Assembly (NCBI GenBank): GCA_963737625.1
Contig: CAVTTK010000001.1
Coordinates: 124,001-188,000 of the forward strand
Source of the DNA: Bog-756 sp963737625
Lineage (GTDB): Bacteria; Actinomycetota; Acidimicrobiia; Acidimicrobiales; RAAP-2
Length of the DNA stretch: 64,000 nucleotides
Direction of reading: 5' to 3'
In this document: in pieces, positions 40,824 to 50,380 of the stretch
How positions within the stretch are numbered: position 1 is the stretch's first letter
How the letters are laid out: every line of letters begins with the position of its first letter
The notes under the pieces: model-generated
What the model was told of the DNA's origin: nothing
The model's database searches: none
Seen by the model: the letters and a program-made list of their open reading frames with translations, nothing else
Made by a program: the position numbers and the translations under genes

Positions 40824-42170
40824 TCAGACGTTCTTTGGCAGCTCGGAGAAGGGTGTGGTCCGGTCCTTGTTGGGCTCCTTGGGTAGGCCGAGGACCCGCT
40901 CGCCGATGATGTTGCGCTGGACCTGGTCGGTTCCACCGTAGATCGACGGGGCCTGGGCCAGCAGGGCCAGCTCGGTGATGACCGGAAGGCTCGGCTCGCC
41001 GGTGGCCCGGACGATGCCCTCCCGGCCCTCGACATCGTAGGCATGGAGCATCCCCGAGGCTCCGGCGATGCTCATACCCAGGTCACGGGAGAGCCGCATG
41101 ATGTGGCTCATGGACAGCTTGGAGATGTTGGGCATGCCGGGGATGTCGCCCCCGGCCTCCTTCACCGCCTTGAGGCGGAGCGCGTTCATCCGTCCCAGCT
41201 CCCCCCAGGTGTAGAGCCGGGCCAGGCCCTGCCGGACCAGCGGGTCGGCCCCGGACCCGTTGCGCCGGGCCAGGTCGACCAGGAGGCCCACCCCGCCCCG
41301 CATGGCCTGGAGCATGGTGGTCTCCCGGGCCGCCGAGCTTGCCCGGCCCGAGGCTCCTGCGCCGGGGACCGACACGAACTCCCCGGCCCGCCGGTCCAGG
41401 TCTCCTCCGACCGTGCCCGGGACGGCGATCCCCCCGGCGCCGCTGCCCCCTCCCGATCCCAGTCCGGCCCGCTCGTTGGCCAGCGTGGTGTTGGCCACGG
41501 CCCATCCGTGGTTCACCTCGCCGATCAGGGCGTCGTCGGCCACCCGGGCGTCGGTCAGAAAGACCTCGTTGAACAGGGCCCGACCGGTCATCTCGCGGAG
41601 GGGCCGGATGTCGATGCCGGGCTGCACCATGGGACAGGCGAAGTAGGTGATGCCCTGGTGCTTGGGCACCTCCGGGTCCGTGCGGGCCAGCAGCATGCCC
41701 ATGTTGGCCTTCTGGCCGTTCGACGTCCACACCTTCTGGCCGTTGACGATCCACTCGTCGCCGTCGCGGACCGCCCGGGTCTGCAACCCGGCCAGATCCG
41801 ACCCCGCCGAAGGCTCGGAGAAGAGCTGGCACCACGACTCCTGACCGGTGACGATGGCCCGCACATACCGGTCGATCTGGGCCTGGGTGCCGTGGGTGGC
41901 GATGGTGGGGGCGGCCAGCAGCAGGCCGAGGCCGTTCGGGGCCCCGAGGGCGCCGAATTCAGCGATGGCCTGGGCCACCTGGACGGCGTCGTTCCGGTTG
42001 AGCCCCTTGCCGTAGGCGTTGGCCGGAAGGGATGGGGCCGACCAGCCGGCCAGGCCCAGCCTCTCCCACCAGGCACCGACGGTCAGCTCGGGGTCCCACT
42101 GGGCGGCCAGCCATTCGTGCAGCTCGTCGAGTACCTGGTCGGTCGGTGTGGTCAGCGTGGTGTCGGTCAT
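40824..42170 (-). CDS. Acyl-CoA dehydrogenase
   Basis: The 448-residue protein has LFSEPSAGSDLAGLQTRAVRDGDEWIVNGQKVWTSNG, FACPMVQPGIDIRPLREMTG, a Gly/Ser-rich insert around residues 245-290, and the C-terminal SIYGGTDQVQRNIIGERVLGLPKEP with Arg and Gly expected for FAD contacts. It belongs to the actinobacterial long FadE group linked to sterol- and terpenoid-like acyl-CoAs. A GGGGAGACG site fixes the ATG at 42170; upstream in-frame codons are not conserved-looking. It probably feeds the SDR at 39765. Confidence 0.92.
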   Translation of the reverse strand: MTDTTLTTPTDQVLDELHEWLAAQWDPELTVGAWWERLGLAGWSAPSLPANAYGKGLNRNDAVQVAQAIAEFGALGAPNGLGLLLAAPTIATHGTQAQIDRYVRAIVTGQESWCQLFSEPSAGSDLAGLQTRAVRDGDEWIVNGQKVWTSNGQKANMGMLLARTDPEVPKHQGITYFACPMVQPGIDIRPLREMTGRALFNEVFLTDARVADDALIGEVNHGWAVANTTLANERAGLGSGGGSGAGGIAVPGTVGGDLDRRAGEFVSVPGAGASGRASSAARETTMLQAMRGGVGLLVDLARRNGSGADPLVRQGLARLYTWGELGRMNALRLKAVKEAGGDIPGMPNISKLSMSHIMRLSRDLGMSIAGASGMLHAYDVEGREGIVRATGEPSLPVITELALLAQAPSIYGGTDQVQRNIIGERVLGLPKEPNKDRTTPFSELPKNV

Positions 42171-42313
42171 CGTCTCCCCGGGGTGGGGCCGATGCGGAGA
42201 ACGGCCCAGGGAACGACGGTAGTGGGAGGAAGCCCTGTTGTGCCATGCTCGAGCGGTCCGGGCCAGGGCCACCGCGCCGGCCCGGCCGGAAACGCCGACG
42301 TCAGGAGGGTGCG

Positions 42314-43279
42314 ATGCCGACCGTCGAGACGGTGCGGGGACGGGTCGAGACGAGCGACCTCGGTACCACGCTGATGCACGAGCACGTCTTCGTCCTGACC
42401 CCGGACATGCTGGCCAACTATCCGGCCGGCTGGGACGAGGAGTTCCGGGTGAAGGACGCCGTGACCCGCCTGACCCGGCTCAAGGCCCTGGGCGTCGACA
42501 CCATCGTCGACCCCACGGTGGTGGGGCTGGGGCGCTACATCCCCCGGATCGAACGGATCAATGACGAGGTGGACCTGCATATCGTCGTGGCCACCGGCCT
42601 CTACACCTACGACGACATTCCCTTCGCGTTTCACTACTCGGGGCCGGGGACGCTCATGGACCGGGGCGAGCCCATGGTCGACCTCTTCGTGCGGGACATC
42701 ACCGAGGGCATCGCCGGCACCTCGGTGAAGGCGGCGTTCCTCAAGTGCGCCATCGACGAACCGGGGCTGACCCCCGGTGTGGAGCGGGTGATGCGGGCCG
42801 TGGCCCAGGCCCATGTGGCCACCGGGGCTCCGATCACGGTGCACACGAGCGTCCACAACCAGGGCGGCACCACCACCCAACAGGTCCTGGCCGAAGAGGG
42901 GGTGGACCTGACCCGGGTGGTGATCGGGCACTGCGGCGATACCGCCGACATCGGGTACCTGACCGGGTTGGCCGACCGGGGGTCGGTGCTGGGGATGGAC
43001 CGCTTCGGCCTCGACGCCATCCTGCCCTTCGACCAGCGGGTGGACACGGTGGCCCACCTGTGCCGACTCGGGTACGCCGACCGCCTCGTCCTGTCCCAGG
43101 ACGCCTCCTGCTACATCGACTGGTTCCCCGACGGCATGATGGCCAAGTACGCCCCTAACTGGCACTACGAGCACGTCGTGTCCGACGTGGTGCCCGCCCT
43201 GGCCGAGCGGGGGGTCACCCCGGACCAGGTCAAGGCCATGCTGGTGGACAACCCCCGCCGCTACTTCGAGCGTCCCTGA
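42314..43279 (+). CDS. Phosphotriesterase-family metal hydrolase (lactonase-like)
   Basis: The 321-residue TIM-barrel has the metal ligands of PTE/PLL enzymes: HEH in TTLMHEHVF, the bridging Lys in AFLKCAIDEPG, His in PITVHTSVHNQGG and VIGHCGDT, and Asp in LVLSQDASCYIDW. Natural family members hydrolyse lactones; phosphotriesterase activity is usually promiscuous. An AGGAGG site precedes the ATG. Its plus-strand neighbour 103 bp downstream is an aldehyde dehydrogenase, so a lactone or ring-cleavage product may be opened and oxidised. Confidence 0.9.
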   Translation: MPTVETVRGRVETSDLGTTLMHEHVFVLTPDMLANYPAGWDEEFRVKDAVTRLTRLKALGVDTIVDPTVVGLGRYIPRIERINDEVDLHIVVATGLYTYDDIPFAFHYSGPGTLMDRGEPMVDLFVRDITEGIAGTSVKAAFLKCAIDEPGLTPGVERVMRAVAQAHVATGAPITVHTSVHNQGGTTTQQVLAEEGVDLTRVVIGHCGDTADIGYLTGLADRGSVLGMDRFGLDAILPFDQRVDTVAHLCRLGYADRLVLSQDASCYIDWFPDGMMAKYAPNWHYEHVVSDVVPALAERGVTPDQVKAMLVDNPRRYFERP

Positions 43280-43382
43280 CCTCCTGGTGATCGACCGGTC
43301 CGGCCCACCGCCGGTGCCGATCGACCGGCTCCGGCCCCCGGCCGGTACGGTGGCGGGCAGGCGAGAGAAGCGCGAGGCCACC

Positions 43383-44840
43383 ATGACCACCACGGACACC
43401 GCACGGAAGGCCGAATCGGACAACGCCGGGCCTCCTGGTGTCGGGCGGGCCGCCGCCGGGGGCGTGGCCTCCACCGACGTGGCGGCGACGGTCGACCGAC
43501 TGGCGGCGACGTTCCGTTCGGGCCGCACGCGCAGCCCGGCATGGCGCATCGAACAGCTGCAGGGCATCGAACGGATGGTCGCCGGCCACGAAGCCGAGTT
43601 CCTGACCGCCATGGCCGACGACTTCGGCAAGCCCCGGTTCGAGGCCTGGATGACCGACCTCATGCCGGTGGTCGCCGAGGCCGCCCACGCCCGGCGTCAC
43701 CTGTCGCGCTGGATGCGGCCCCGCCTGGTCTGGCCCGGAAGGGCCAACCTGCCCGGACGGTCGTGGACGGTGGCGGAGCCGAAGGGAACGGTGCTGATCA
43801 TCGCTCCGTGGAACTATCCGGTCCAACTGGCGCTGGCCCCGTTGGTTGCTGCGGTGGCCGCGGGCAACGCCGCGGTGGTGAAGCCGTCCGAGCTGGCCCC
43901 GGCCACCTCGGCTGCCCTGGCTCGGCTGGTCCCGCAGTATCTCGACCCCGAAGGGGTGGCCGTGGTCGAGGGAGGAGTGGACGTCTCCACCCGACTGCTC
44001 GACCTGCCCTTCGACCACCTGTTCTTCACCGGGAGCACCGCGGTGGGCAAGGTGGTCATGGCGGCGGCGGCCCGTCACCTGGCCTCGGTGACGCTCGAGC
44101 TGGGTGGGAAGAGCCCGGTGGTCGTGGCCCGGGACGCCGACCTCGAGATCGCCGCCCGCCGCATTGCCTGGGGCAAGCTGCTCAATGCCGGCCAGACCTG
44201 CATCGCCCCGGACTACGTCCTGGTCGAGCGAGCCGTGGCCGACCGCCTGGTCGATGCCCTGGTCCGCTCGATGGGTGCGCTGGAGGGATCAGACCCCCGG
44301 CTGACCCGCACCCGGATCGTCAACGATCGCCACCTGGCCCGCCTCGAGTCCCTGCTGGCCGGGTCGGGCGGCCGCGTGGCAACCGGCGGCCGGGCCGACC
44401 GCGGCGAGCGATGGTTCGAGCCCACGGTGGTGGTCGACCCCGATGCCACCTCCGCGCTCATGAGCGAGGAGATCTTCGGTCCGATCCTTCCGGTCGTCAC
44501 GGTGGATTCGGTGGAGGAGGCGGCCGGCATCGTCAATGGAAAGGACAAGCCTCTCGCCCTCTACCTGTTCACCGGATCGAAGGTCACCGAGCAGCGGATC
44601 GTCGACACCACCACCTCGGGAGGGGTGTGCATCAACCACACCATGATGCACTTCCTCGTGCCCGAACTTCCGTTCGGCGGCGTGGGGGCCAGCGGATCGG
44701 GGGCCTACCACGGCCGGGCCGGATTCGAGGAGTTGAGCCATCGGAAGCCGGTCCTGCGCCGCGGGGTCCGCCCTGACCTCTCCTTCGTCTACCCGCCCTT
44801 CACCGAGGCCAAGGAGCGCGTGCTCCGACGGATCCTGTGA
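43383..44840 (+). CDS. Aldehyde dehydrogenase (class 3-like)
   Basis: The 485-residue protein has IIAPWNYPVQLALAPLVAAVAAGNAAVVKPSELAP, FFTGSTAVGKVV, LELGGKSPVVVA with the general-base Glu, and LNAGQTCIAPDYV with the nucleophilic Cys. The C-terminus with NHTMMHFLVPELPFGGVGASGSGAYHG and FVYPPFTEAKERVLRR matches coniferyl or fatty aldehyde dehydrogenases of the ALDH3 group. The ATG at 43383 lacks a strong ribosome site. It follows the lactonase-like gene and precedes the CurA-like reductase. Confidence 0.92.
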   Translation: MTTTDTARKAESDNAGPPGVGRAAAGGVASTDVAATVDRLAATFRSGRTRSPAWRIEQLQGIERMVAGHEAEFLTAMADDFGKPRFEAWMTDLMPVVAEAAHARRHLSRWMRPRLVWPGRANLPGRSWTVAEPKGTVLIIAPWNYPVQLALAPLVAAVAAGNAAVVKPSELAPATSAALARLVPQYLDPEGVAVVEGGVDVSTRLLDLPFDHLFFTGSTAVGKVVMAAAARHLASVTLELGGKSPVVVARDADLEIAARRIAWGKLLNAGQTCIAPDYVLVERAVADRLVDALVRSMGALEGSDPRLTRTRIVNDRHLARLESLLAGSGGRVATGGRADRGERWFEPTVVVDPDATSALMSEEIFGPILPVVTVDSVEEAAGIVNGKDKPLALYLFTGSKVTEQRIVDTTTSGGVCINHTMMHFLVPELPFGGVGASGSGAYHGRAGFEELSHRKPVLRRGVRPDLSFVYPPFTEAKERVLRRIL

Positions 44841-44947
44841 GCGTGTCGGTCACGTCCTGACCCCGGGGCCTCCCCACCGTCGACCAGTGGGCGATCCAGC
44901 CGGGGGTCGGTCCGACCACCCGGCGGCGTCCCACCCCCTCTGCTTGA

Positions 44948-45964
44948 ATGCCTGGTGTGACCGACACCTTCCGACGCATGCTGCTCACCTCCCGGCCCCA
45001 GGGTCTGGTCGACGAGGTGAACCTCCGGCTCGACGATTCCGCCGCCGTGCCGGAACCGGGGGAGGGCCAGGCCCTGATTCGGGTCCGGTACCTCTCCATC
45101 GATCCCACCATCCGCACCTGGATGGACGATGCCCCGGGCTATCTTCCCCCCATCGGCATCGGTGACGTGGTGCGCAGCGGCGGGGTGGGGGAAGTCGTGG
45201 CCAGCCGGAGCGATCGGTACCAACCCGGGGACCTGGTCTTCGGAATGCTGGGTTGGCAGGAGTACGCCCTGGCCGATGAGGATGAGGCGTCCATGACCGT
45301 GCTGCCCCCGGGCGTCGACCCGAAGGTGGCCATCGGCGTCCTCGGCGTGACCGGGATGACCGCCTATTTCGGCCTCTTCGACATCGGCCAGCCCAAGGCC
45401 GGTGACACGGTGGTGGTCTCGGGCGCGGCCGGGGCCACCGGTTCGGTGGTGGGGCAGTTGGCCCGCATCGAGGGTGCGGGGACGGTGGTGGGCATCGCCG
45501 GCTCGGCCGAGAAGTGCGCCTGGCTCACCGACGAGTTGGGGTTCGATCACGCCATCAATTACCGGGAGGAGAGCGTGGGGAAGCGGCTGCGGGCCACCTG
45601 TCCCGATGGTATCGACGTCTACTTCGACAATGTGGGCGGGGAGATCCTCGACGACTGCCTGGCCCAACTGTCTATGAAGGCTCGCGTCGTGCTGTGCGGT
45701 GCCATCTCCCAGTACAACGAGGACCGCACGGTCGGACCCCGCAACTATCTCAATCTCATCGTCAAACGGGCCCGCATGGAGGGCTTTTTGATCCTGGACT
45801 ATCTGGACCGGTTCCCCGAGGCCCAGATCCGCATGGCCGGATGGGTTATGGAGGGGAAGATCCAACACCGCGAGCACATGGTCGACGGGCTCGACCATGC
45901 CGGGGAGGCCCTCAACCTCCTGTTCAGCGGGGGAAATACCGGCAAGGTGATCGTCCAGCTGTAG
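44948..45964 (+). CDS. CurA-like NADP-dependent alkenal/double-bond reductase (MDR)
   Basis: The 338-residue MDR of the curcumin/prostaglandin-reductase group has YLSIDPTIRTWMDD, GDLVFGMLGWQEYALA, GMTAYFGLFDIGQPKAGDTVVVSGAAGATGSVVGQLA, FDHAINYREE, DVYFDNVGGEILDDCL, and ISQYNEDRTVGPRNYLNLIVKRARMEGFLI. It would reduce the C=C of enones or alkenals with NADPH. The ATG at 44948 or GTG at 44957 could start translation. The CMD-family gene follows at 46021. Confidence 0.9.
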   Translation: MPGVTDTFRRMLLTSRPQGLVDEVNLRLDDSAAVPEPGEGQALIRVRYLSIDPTIRTWMDDAPGYLPPIGIGDVVRSGGVGEVVASRSDRYQPGDLVFGMLGWQEYALADEDEASMTVLPPGVDPKVAIGVLGVTGMTAYFGLFDIGQPKAGDTVVVSGAAGATGSVVGQLARIEGAGTVVGIAGSAEKCAWLTDELGFDHAINYREESVGKRLRATCPDGIDVYFDNVGGEILDDCLAQLSMKARVVLCGAISQYNEDRTVGPRNYLNLIVKRARMEGFLILDYLDRFPEAQIRMAGWVMEGKIQHREHMVDGLDHAGEALNLLFSGGNTGKVIVQL

Positions 45965-46020
45965 GCCACCTGCAGCGGGGCGCATTGACCGCTCCGGCGC
46001 CCCGGATTACGGTCACCGCG

Positions 46021-47004
46021 GTGCCAACCGATCCGGCCGTGCCCGCCTCGCCGGTGGCAACGGACCCGCTCGCCCGACTGGCGCCCGAGGTCGGGGCGCG
46101 ACTGGCCCGGTTGCAGGCCGAGGTGGGGGCCATGTCGTGTGCCGGAACGTTGGCCCTGGTCGACCTCCGCATCGCCCAACTGCTGGGAGACCGGCCCGTG
46201 CCGTGGGCCAGCACTCCGGCACCTCCGCCCGTCGAAGGGCCTCGGCAGCGACAGCTGTCGCAGTGGCCGACATCGACCGTGTTCTCCGACCAGGAGAAGG
46301 TCGTACTGGGGTTCGCCGAGCAGTTCGTGATCGACGTGGCCGGCGTCGACGATCACCTCCGCGACGAACTGCGGGCAGCCCTCGGACCGTCCTCCATGTT
46401 CGACGTCGTGGTGGCGCTGTTCGTCCTGGACTACGGCCGGCGGGTCACCATGGTGCTGGACAGACTGTTCCCCGAGGATCCTCTCTTCGGATCCGCCGAC
46501 ATCATCGGCGGACCTTCCCCCGAACCCGGATCGATCACCGGTGGGATGCTGCTGGGGAGTTTCGACCAGCTCTCCCGATCGGTGGCGCTGCTCGACTCCG
46601 TCGACCCGGTGACCACCGAACTGGTGCGACTGCGGGGCGCCCGCCAGCACAACTGCCGGCTCTGTCAGTCGACACGATCGGCCCGCGCCCTCGGCGGCGG
46701 GGCCGACGAGGAGTTGCTCGGCTCCACCGAGCGCTACGAGACGAGTGACCTGGTCGAGTCCCAGAAGGTCGCCCTGAGACTGACGGACGCCGTCATCACC
46801 GGGCCGGGAACGGTCGACCGGTCGTTGGCCGACCAGGTGCACCGGTCGTTCACCGCCACGCAGGCGGTGGAGCTGGTACTGGATGTCATGCGCAACAGCG
46901 GCCAGAAGATCGCCGTGGCCCTGGCCGCCGACGAACCCCACGTCACCTCGGGTGTCGAGCGCTTCGAGATCACCGCCACCGGCGACGTCTCGTACCTCCA
47001 CTGA
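46021..47004 (+). CDS. Carboxymuconolactone decarboxylase/AhpD-fold protein
   Basis: The 327-residue product contains two CMD-like helical regions. The second has the redox-type motif RGARQHNCRLCQSTRSARALGG (CxxC) expected of AhpD-fold peroxidase or reductase members. The first (SDQEKVVLGFAEQFVIDVAGV-DHLRDELRA) lacks a CxxC and looks like a degenerate repeat. Function is uncertain; it may be a thiol-dependent reductase rather than a decarboxylase. A GTG at 46021 is chosen, while a TTG at 45985 is an alternative in the same frame. Confidence 0.8.
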   Translation: MPTDPAVPASPVATDPLARLAPEVGARLARLQAEVGAMSCAGTLALVDLRIAQLLGDRPVPWASTPAPPPVEGPRQRQLSQWPTSTVFSDQEKVVLGFAEQFVIDVAGVDDHLRDELRAALGPSSMFDVVVALFVLDYGRRVTMVLDRLFPEDPLFGSADIIGGPSPEPGSITGGMLLGSFDQLSRSVALLDSVDPVTTELVRLRGARQHNCRLCQSTRSARALGGGADEELLGSTERYETSDLVESQKVALRLTDAVITGPGTVDRSLADQVHRSFTATQAVELVLDVMRNSGQKIAVALAADEPHVTSGVERFEITATGDVSYLH

Positions 47005-47273
47005 CGCCCGCCCGGGGTCCCCGACGGTTGCGCTCCCGCCGCCGGCTGGGTAGTTGCGCCTCACCCACGAGCTCCCGACCGGTCATGCGGTCGGACGCCG
47101 TCGGTCGATGGCCTCCCGGGCCGCATCGTCGATCAACGTCTGGTGGCTGACAGCGTGGGAGCCCGGCGGGGTGGAGCGGGCCGTGGGTTGACCGGGCGGC
47201 GCCGATTCGGGCCACAGGCTGGGCCCCGGGAGCGATGGTGGGGGTCCGTCCCGCTATCGGGAAGACTCGGGGG

Positions 47274-47636
47274 ATGGCGTTCGGACAGCAGGCCGGCCCG
47301 CCGGCCACGGGAAGGCAGGTGCAGGAGTTGCTGGAGCTGCTCCACGATGCCGGCCACGTCGACTTCCGCGACGCCCGGGGGCCGATGGGGTTCACCCAGC
47401 GTCAGGCGGGGGGCAAGTTCACCAGGGACGAGGCCGAAGCCTTCATCGGTCGGCTCCAGGACGACGCAGCCCGGCGCGAGTCGTCGGCCGATGGCGAACC
47501 GGGCGTGCCGCCGCCGGCCCCCGTCCGACGCCCGGTCCCCCGGTCACCGACATCCGGTCGGTCATTGACGGCCATCCCCGACCGGCAGCTCGCCGCCGAA
47601 CTCCGCCGCCGGGGATGGACGGTCATCGAGCCGTAG
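47274..47636 (+). CDS. Small hypothetical protein
   Basis: The 120-residue product has a helical start (GRQVQELLELLHDAGHVDFRDARGPMGFTQRQAGGKFTRDEAEAFIGRLQDD), a Pro/Arg-rich linker and a terminal amphipathic segment RQLAAELRRRGWTVIEP. I believe related short proteins occur in other actinobacteria, especially around the GFTQRQAGGKFTRDEA stretch, but no function is known. Its end overlaps the convergent HTH gene by 14 bp. The ATG at 47274 is preferred over an upstream GTG-rich extension. Confidence 0.6.
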   Translation: MAFGQQAGPPATGRQVQELLELLHDAGHVDFRDARGPMGFTQRQAGGKFTRDEAEAFIGRLQDDAARRESSADGEPGVPPPAPVRRPVPRSPTSGRSLTAIPDRQLAAELRRRGWTVIEP

Positions 47637-48006
47637 CGGTCGGGGGATCCATCGGCGTGGTCTGGTCGCGGGCCTCCTTGGCGAAGCGGGCGGCCAGTTG
47701 GCGGGACACGCCGAAGGCTCGGCCGATGTCCCCGATGGTCATGCCCTCCTCCAGTCCGGCCGCGGTGATGGAGATCCGCAGCCGATGTCGGCACTCGTCG
47801 AACTCACTCAGGAGGTCGGTCATCCGCACCCGGCGTTCCGCCGAGTTCAGATCAGCCAGTGCCTCGCTGAGCGACGTACCCTGCTCCAGGAGCGTCAGGC
47901 CGTGGGCGAACCCTTTCCTGCTCTCGAGCAACTGGTCCCGCAATTCCTGGCCCGAGGCCATCAGCCGGTGGATGTCGGTGATGACGGCATCGCGTGCAGC
48001 AGGCAT
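47623..48006 (-). CDS. Small helix-turn-helix protein
   Basis: The 127-residue product has a long alpha-helical N-terminal part (heptad-like Leu spacing in the DLLSEFDECRHRLRISI region). A C-terminal HTH of sigma-70 region 4/resolvase-like type follows (GMTIGDIGRAFGVSRQLAARFAKEA). It probably binds DNA as a dimer; the target is unknown. It is convergent with the small protein at 47274, with a 14-bp overlap of stop regions. Confidence 0.7.
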   Translation of the reverse strand: MPAARDAVITDIHRLMASGQELRDQLLESRKGFAHGLTLLEQGTSLSEALADLNSAERRVRMTDLLSEFDECRHRLRISITAAGLEEGMTIGDIGRAFGVSRQLAARFAKEARDQTTPMDPPTATAR

Positions 48007-48078
48007 GCATGGATCCTACGACCCGGCCACCCGGAATGGGCGGTTGGGAGTAGTGCTGTGGCGAGCCACGGGCGGAAC

Positions 48079-48900
48079 TCAGAGTTCGAGTTGCCACAGG
48101 TCGTGGGCCACTACCACCGTGCCGTCGAAGCCGGTCCGGGCCTCGGCCTCCCACTCGGGCTCCGAACCCGGTGCCGGTGCGGGGACGAGATGGGTGAGGA
48201 CCAGCGTGCCCACCCCGGCCCGGGAGGCGGTGGCGGCGGCGTCCTCGATCGACGAGTGGTAGTCGAGGATGTCCTGCAGGCGGGCGAAGGGGATGGTCTC
48301 GATGAGCGATCTCCGGACGACCGTCTGGACGTAGACGTCGGCGCCGGCGCAGAGCCGGTCGAGGCCCGGGCACGGCACGGTGTCTCCGGCGATCACCACC
48401 GTCGCCCCATCGGCCTCGATCCGGTAGCCCACCGTCGGGTGGACGGGAGCGTGATCGGTGGGGGCGGCCGTGATCCGCACCGTCCCGTCGTCGTAGGCCA
48501 CGCCGTCGCTCACCTCGGTGACCGAGCAGGCCGGCTCCCAGTTGAGGTCGTCGTGATGGGCCAACCGGTACCCGATGTCGTCGGACAGCATGGCCAGGGT
48601 CCGGTCGGCCAGTCCCTGCGTGCCCGGCGGCCCCACCAGGGGCAGGGGATTGGGCTCGAGGGAGCCGGCCCACCGCATGGTGATGATGTCGTTGAGATCG
48701 GTGGTGTGGTCACTGTGCAGGTGGGTCAGGAAGACCGCGGCGAGGGCCACCGGCCCCGTCCCCGCCGCCGCCGCCCGCATCAGCACTCCGCGGCCGCAGT
48801 CGAAGAGGAGATCACGACCACCGGCCCGCACCAGCGTGGCCGGCCCGGCACGGGTGGGGTCGGGCAGGGGGCTACCGGTGCCCAGGGTGACTACCCGCAC
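48079..48900 (-). CDS. MBL-fold metallo-hydrolase (RNase Z/ElaC-like)
   Basis: The 273-residue product starts VRVVTLGTGSPLPDPTRAGPATLV, then has the metal motif FLTHLHSDHTTDL (HxHxDH), VIAGDTVPCPGL with the bridging Asp, and LVLTHLVP. The layout and the DYHSSIEDAAATA segment match the RNase Z-like branch of hydrolases of unknown or aryl-sulfatase-like substrates. The GTG at 48900 with a GGAG site 7 nt upstream fits the conserved N-terminus better than the ATG at 48954. Confidence 0.87.
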   Translation of the reverse strand: MRVVTLGTGSPLPDPTRAGPATLVRAGGRDLLFDCGRGVLMRAAAAGTGPVALAAVFLTHLHSDHTTDLNDIITMRWAGSLEPNPLPLVGPPGTQGLADRTLAMLSDDIGYRLAHHDDLNWEPACSVTEVSDGVAYDDGTVRITAAPTDHAPVHPTVGYRIEADGATVVIAGDTVPCPGLDRLCAGADVYVQTVVRRSLIETIPFARLQDILDYHSSIEDAAATASRAGVGTLVLTHLVPAPAPGSEPEWEAEARTGFDGTVVVAHDLWQLEL

Positions 48901-48969
48901 GGACGACTCCGCCCACTCACGACGTCGGTCGGGACGGAGGTAGCCGGGACACAATCGTCATGGTAACTG

Positions 48970-49719
48970 TCAGAACAATTCGCCGCCCGCCGCCGGCTCG
49001 GTCCGCACCCGCTCGCCGACCCGGGCGAAGGTGTTCACGTAGTCGATCCGGAGCGCGGGGTGGAATCCCCAGGCCCGGAAGGCCTCCGTGAGACCGCCCG
49101 CACCCGCTTCGAATTGATCGGCCCGAGAGGCGTCCTCGGAGTCGAGCAGGTCGGCCAGGGGCGTTCCGCCGCCGTTGAGGAGTCGCTCCACCAGCGGGGT
49201 CATGGAGCGGAAGGCCTCCTCGGGACGGTCGGTGTCCATCTCGTAGAAGTGCAGGAACCGGGGGCCGGTGCCGGTGACGTTCTCATAGGGCGTGATCATG
49301 GTGTAGCCGGGCACGTTGGCCTCGGCGATGGTGCGGATGTGGACGAAGTCGCCCCAATCCCGCAGTTCCTGGGCTCGGTCACGCTCGGTGGGGGAGATGA
49401 GGACGAGGGACAGGCCGAGTGTCGGCCGACCGGTGGTGCGTCCCTGTCCGGGACGCCGGTAGTGGTGGTACAGCAAGCCGGTGACACCGGGTGGGGTCGT
49501 CGGGGCCTCGAAGCGGTCGTCCACCTCGTAGACCGCCAGGTGGTCGAACTCGGGAAGCGTCCGGGGCAGGTCGGCACGGTCCCGGTTGACGTTGCGCCAC
49601 CAGGTGGCCCGATCGGCGCCGTGGTGTCCGAGCACCGCGTCGACCCGGGTGTCGACATAGTCGTCGAGGGGACCCTCGGTCATCTCGAGGTAGAGCCCGG
49701 GGGTGATCCTGTCCTCCAT
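48970..49719 (-). CDS. Hypothetical protein, possible EthD/dimeric alpha-beta-barrel relative
   Basis: The 249-residue cytosolic-looking protein is not confidently recognised. It has two repeated beta-alpha patterns: TPGLYLEMTEGPLDDYVDTRVDAVLGHHGADRATWWRNV and a central DHLAVYEVDD. The second half, VPGYTMITPYENVTGTGPRFLHFYEMDTDRPEEAFRSM, resembles EthD-like ferredoxin folds that often sit with oxidoreductases in catabolic clusters. No catalytic motif is visible. It starts at the ATG of MEDRITPG and is 15 bp upstream of the end marker of the MBL gene region on the same strand. Confidence 0.65.
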   Translation of the reverse strand: MEDRITPGLYLEMTEGPLDDYVDTRVDAVLGHHGADRATWWRNVNRDRADLPRTLPEFDHLAVYEVDDRFEAPTTPPGVTGLLYHHYRRPGQGRTTGRPTLGLSLVLISPTERDRAQELRDWGDFVHIRTIAEANVPGYTMITPYENVTGTGPRFLHFYEMDTDRPEEAFRSMTPLVERLLNGGGTPLADLLDSEDASRADQFEAGAGGLTEAFRAWGFHPALRIDYVNTFARVGERVRTEPAAGGELF

Positions 49720-49811
49720 GGCGTGCGTCGTAACACGCCCATACGGTCGTCGTCAACGGCCACGTCCCTGCCCTCCGCCCGGTCGGCGCCGATCCGGGGT
49801 CGGGGGCCGGT

Positions 49812-50315
49812 TCAGCGGAGGACGATCGCCTCCGAGTACTTCACGGGTCGCCCGCCGGTGCCTCCTCGGCGACGCCGGCCGGGGACATGCAGGGGGGCCG
49901 GAGCGGTGAGCACGGGAAGGCTGGAGCAGCGGATGATCCGCTCGCGGGTGCCGCGACCGAACGGGTGGGCCAGACGGGACCGGTGGGCCGGGCGGTGCGA
50001 TCCGATGACGATGGCGTCACACTGCCGGGACCGGGCGGCCTCGGCGATGATCTGACCGATGGAGTAGCTCGTGGCCCGGGACACCGAACCGGTGGCGTCG
50101 ACTCCCACCTCGAGTAGTTGCAGGACGGCGGTGTCGACCAGGCCGGAGGCCTCGTTGTCGGTGAGCTCGGTGAAGCCCCGGCCGCCGACCACCACCCGGT
50201 TGGCGTGGACCACGTGGAGGGAGGCTCCTTCGCCTCGGGCCAGGGCGCTGGCGAAACTGAGGGCCACCGGAGCCGATGCGGTGTCGTCGATGGCTACGAG
50301 GAGGTGGCGGAACAT
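49812..50315 (-). CDS. Universal stress protein (UspA family)
   Basis: The 167-residue UspA domain has the N-terminal strand HLLVAIDDTASAPVALSFASALA, central SLHVVHA and IIAEAARSRQCDAIVIGSHRP, and the ATP-binding-type loop GRGTRERIIRCSSLPVLTAP. An Arg/Gly-rich tail follows. It is probably induced by stress such as starvation or hypoxia. It has a candidate promoter at 50381-50410 and a strong hairpin in the predicted leader. Confidence 0.88.
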   Translation of the reverse strand: MFRHLLVAIDDTASAPVALSFASALARGEGASLHVVHANRVVVGGRGFTELTDNEASGLVDTAVLQLLEVGVDATGSVSRATSYSIGQIIAEAARSRQCDAIVIGSHRPAHRSRLAHPFGRGTRERIIRCSSLPVLTAPAPLHVPGRRRRGGTGGRPVKYSEAIVLR

Positions 50316-50334
50316 AGGAGTCTCTTCGGTTCGA

Positions 50335-50360
50335 GGGGGCCCCGGCTGAAGCGGGCCCCC
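50335..50360. other. Hairpin in the 5' leader of the universal stress gene
   Basis: GGGGGCCC (50335-50342) pairs with GGGCCCCC (50353-50360) across 10 nt, about 20 nt before the minus-strand ATG at 50315. It could affect leader stability or translation; it may also be chance in GC-rich DNA. Confidence 0.4.
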
Positions 50361-50380
50361 GGGTCTGTTGTGTTTCTGCA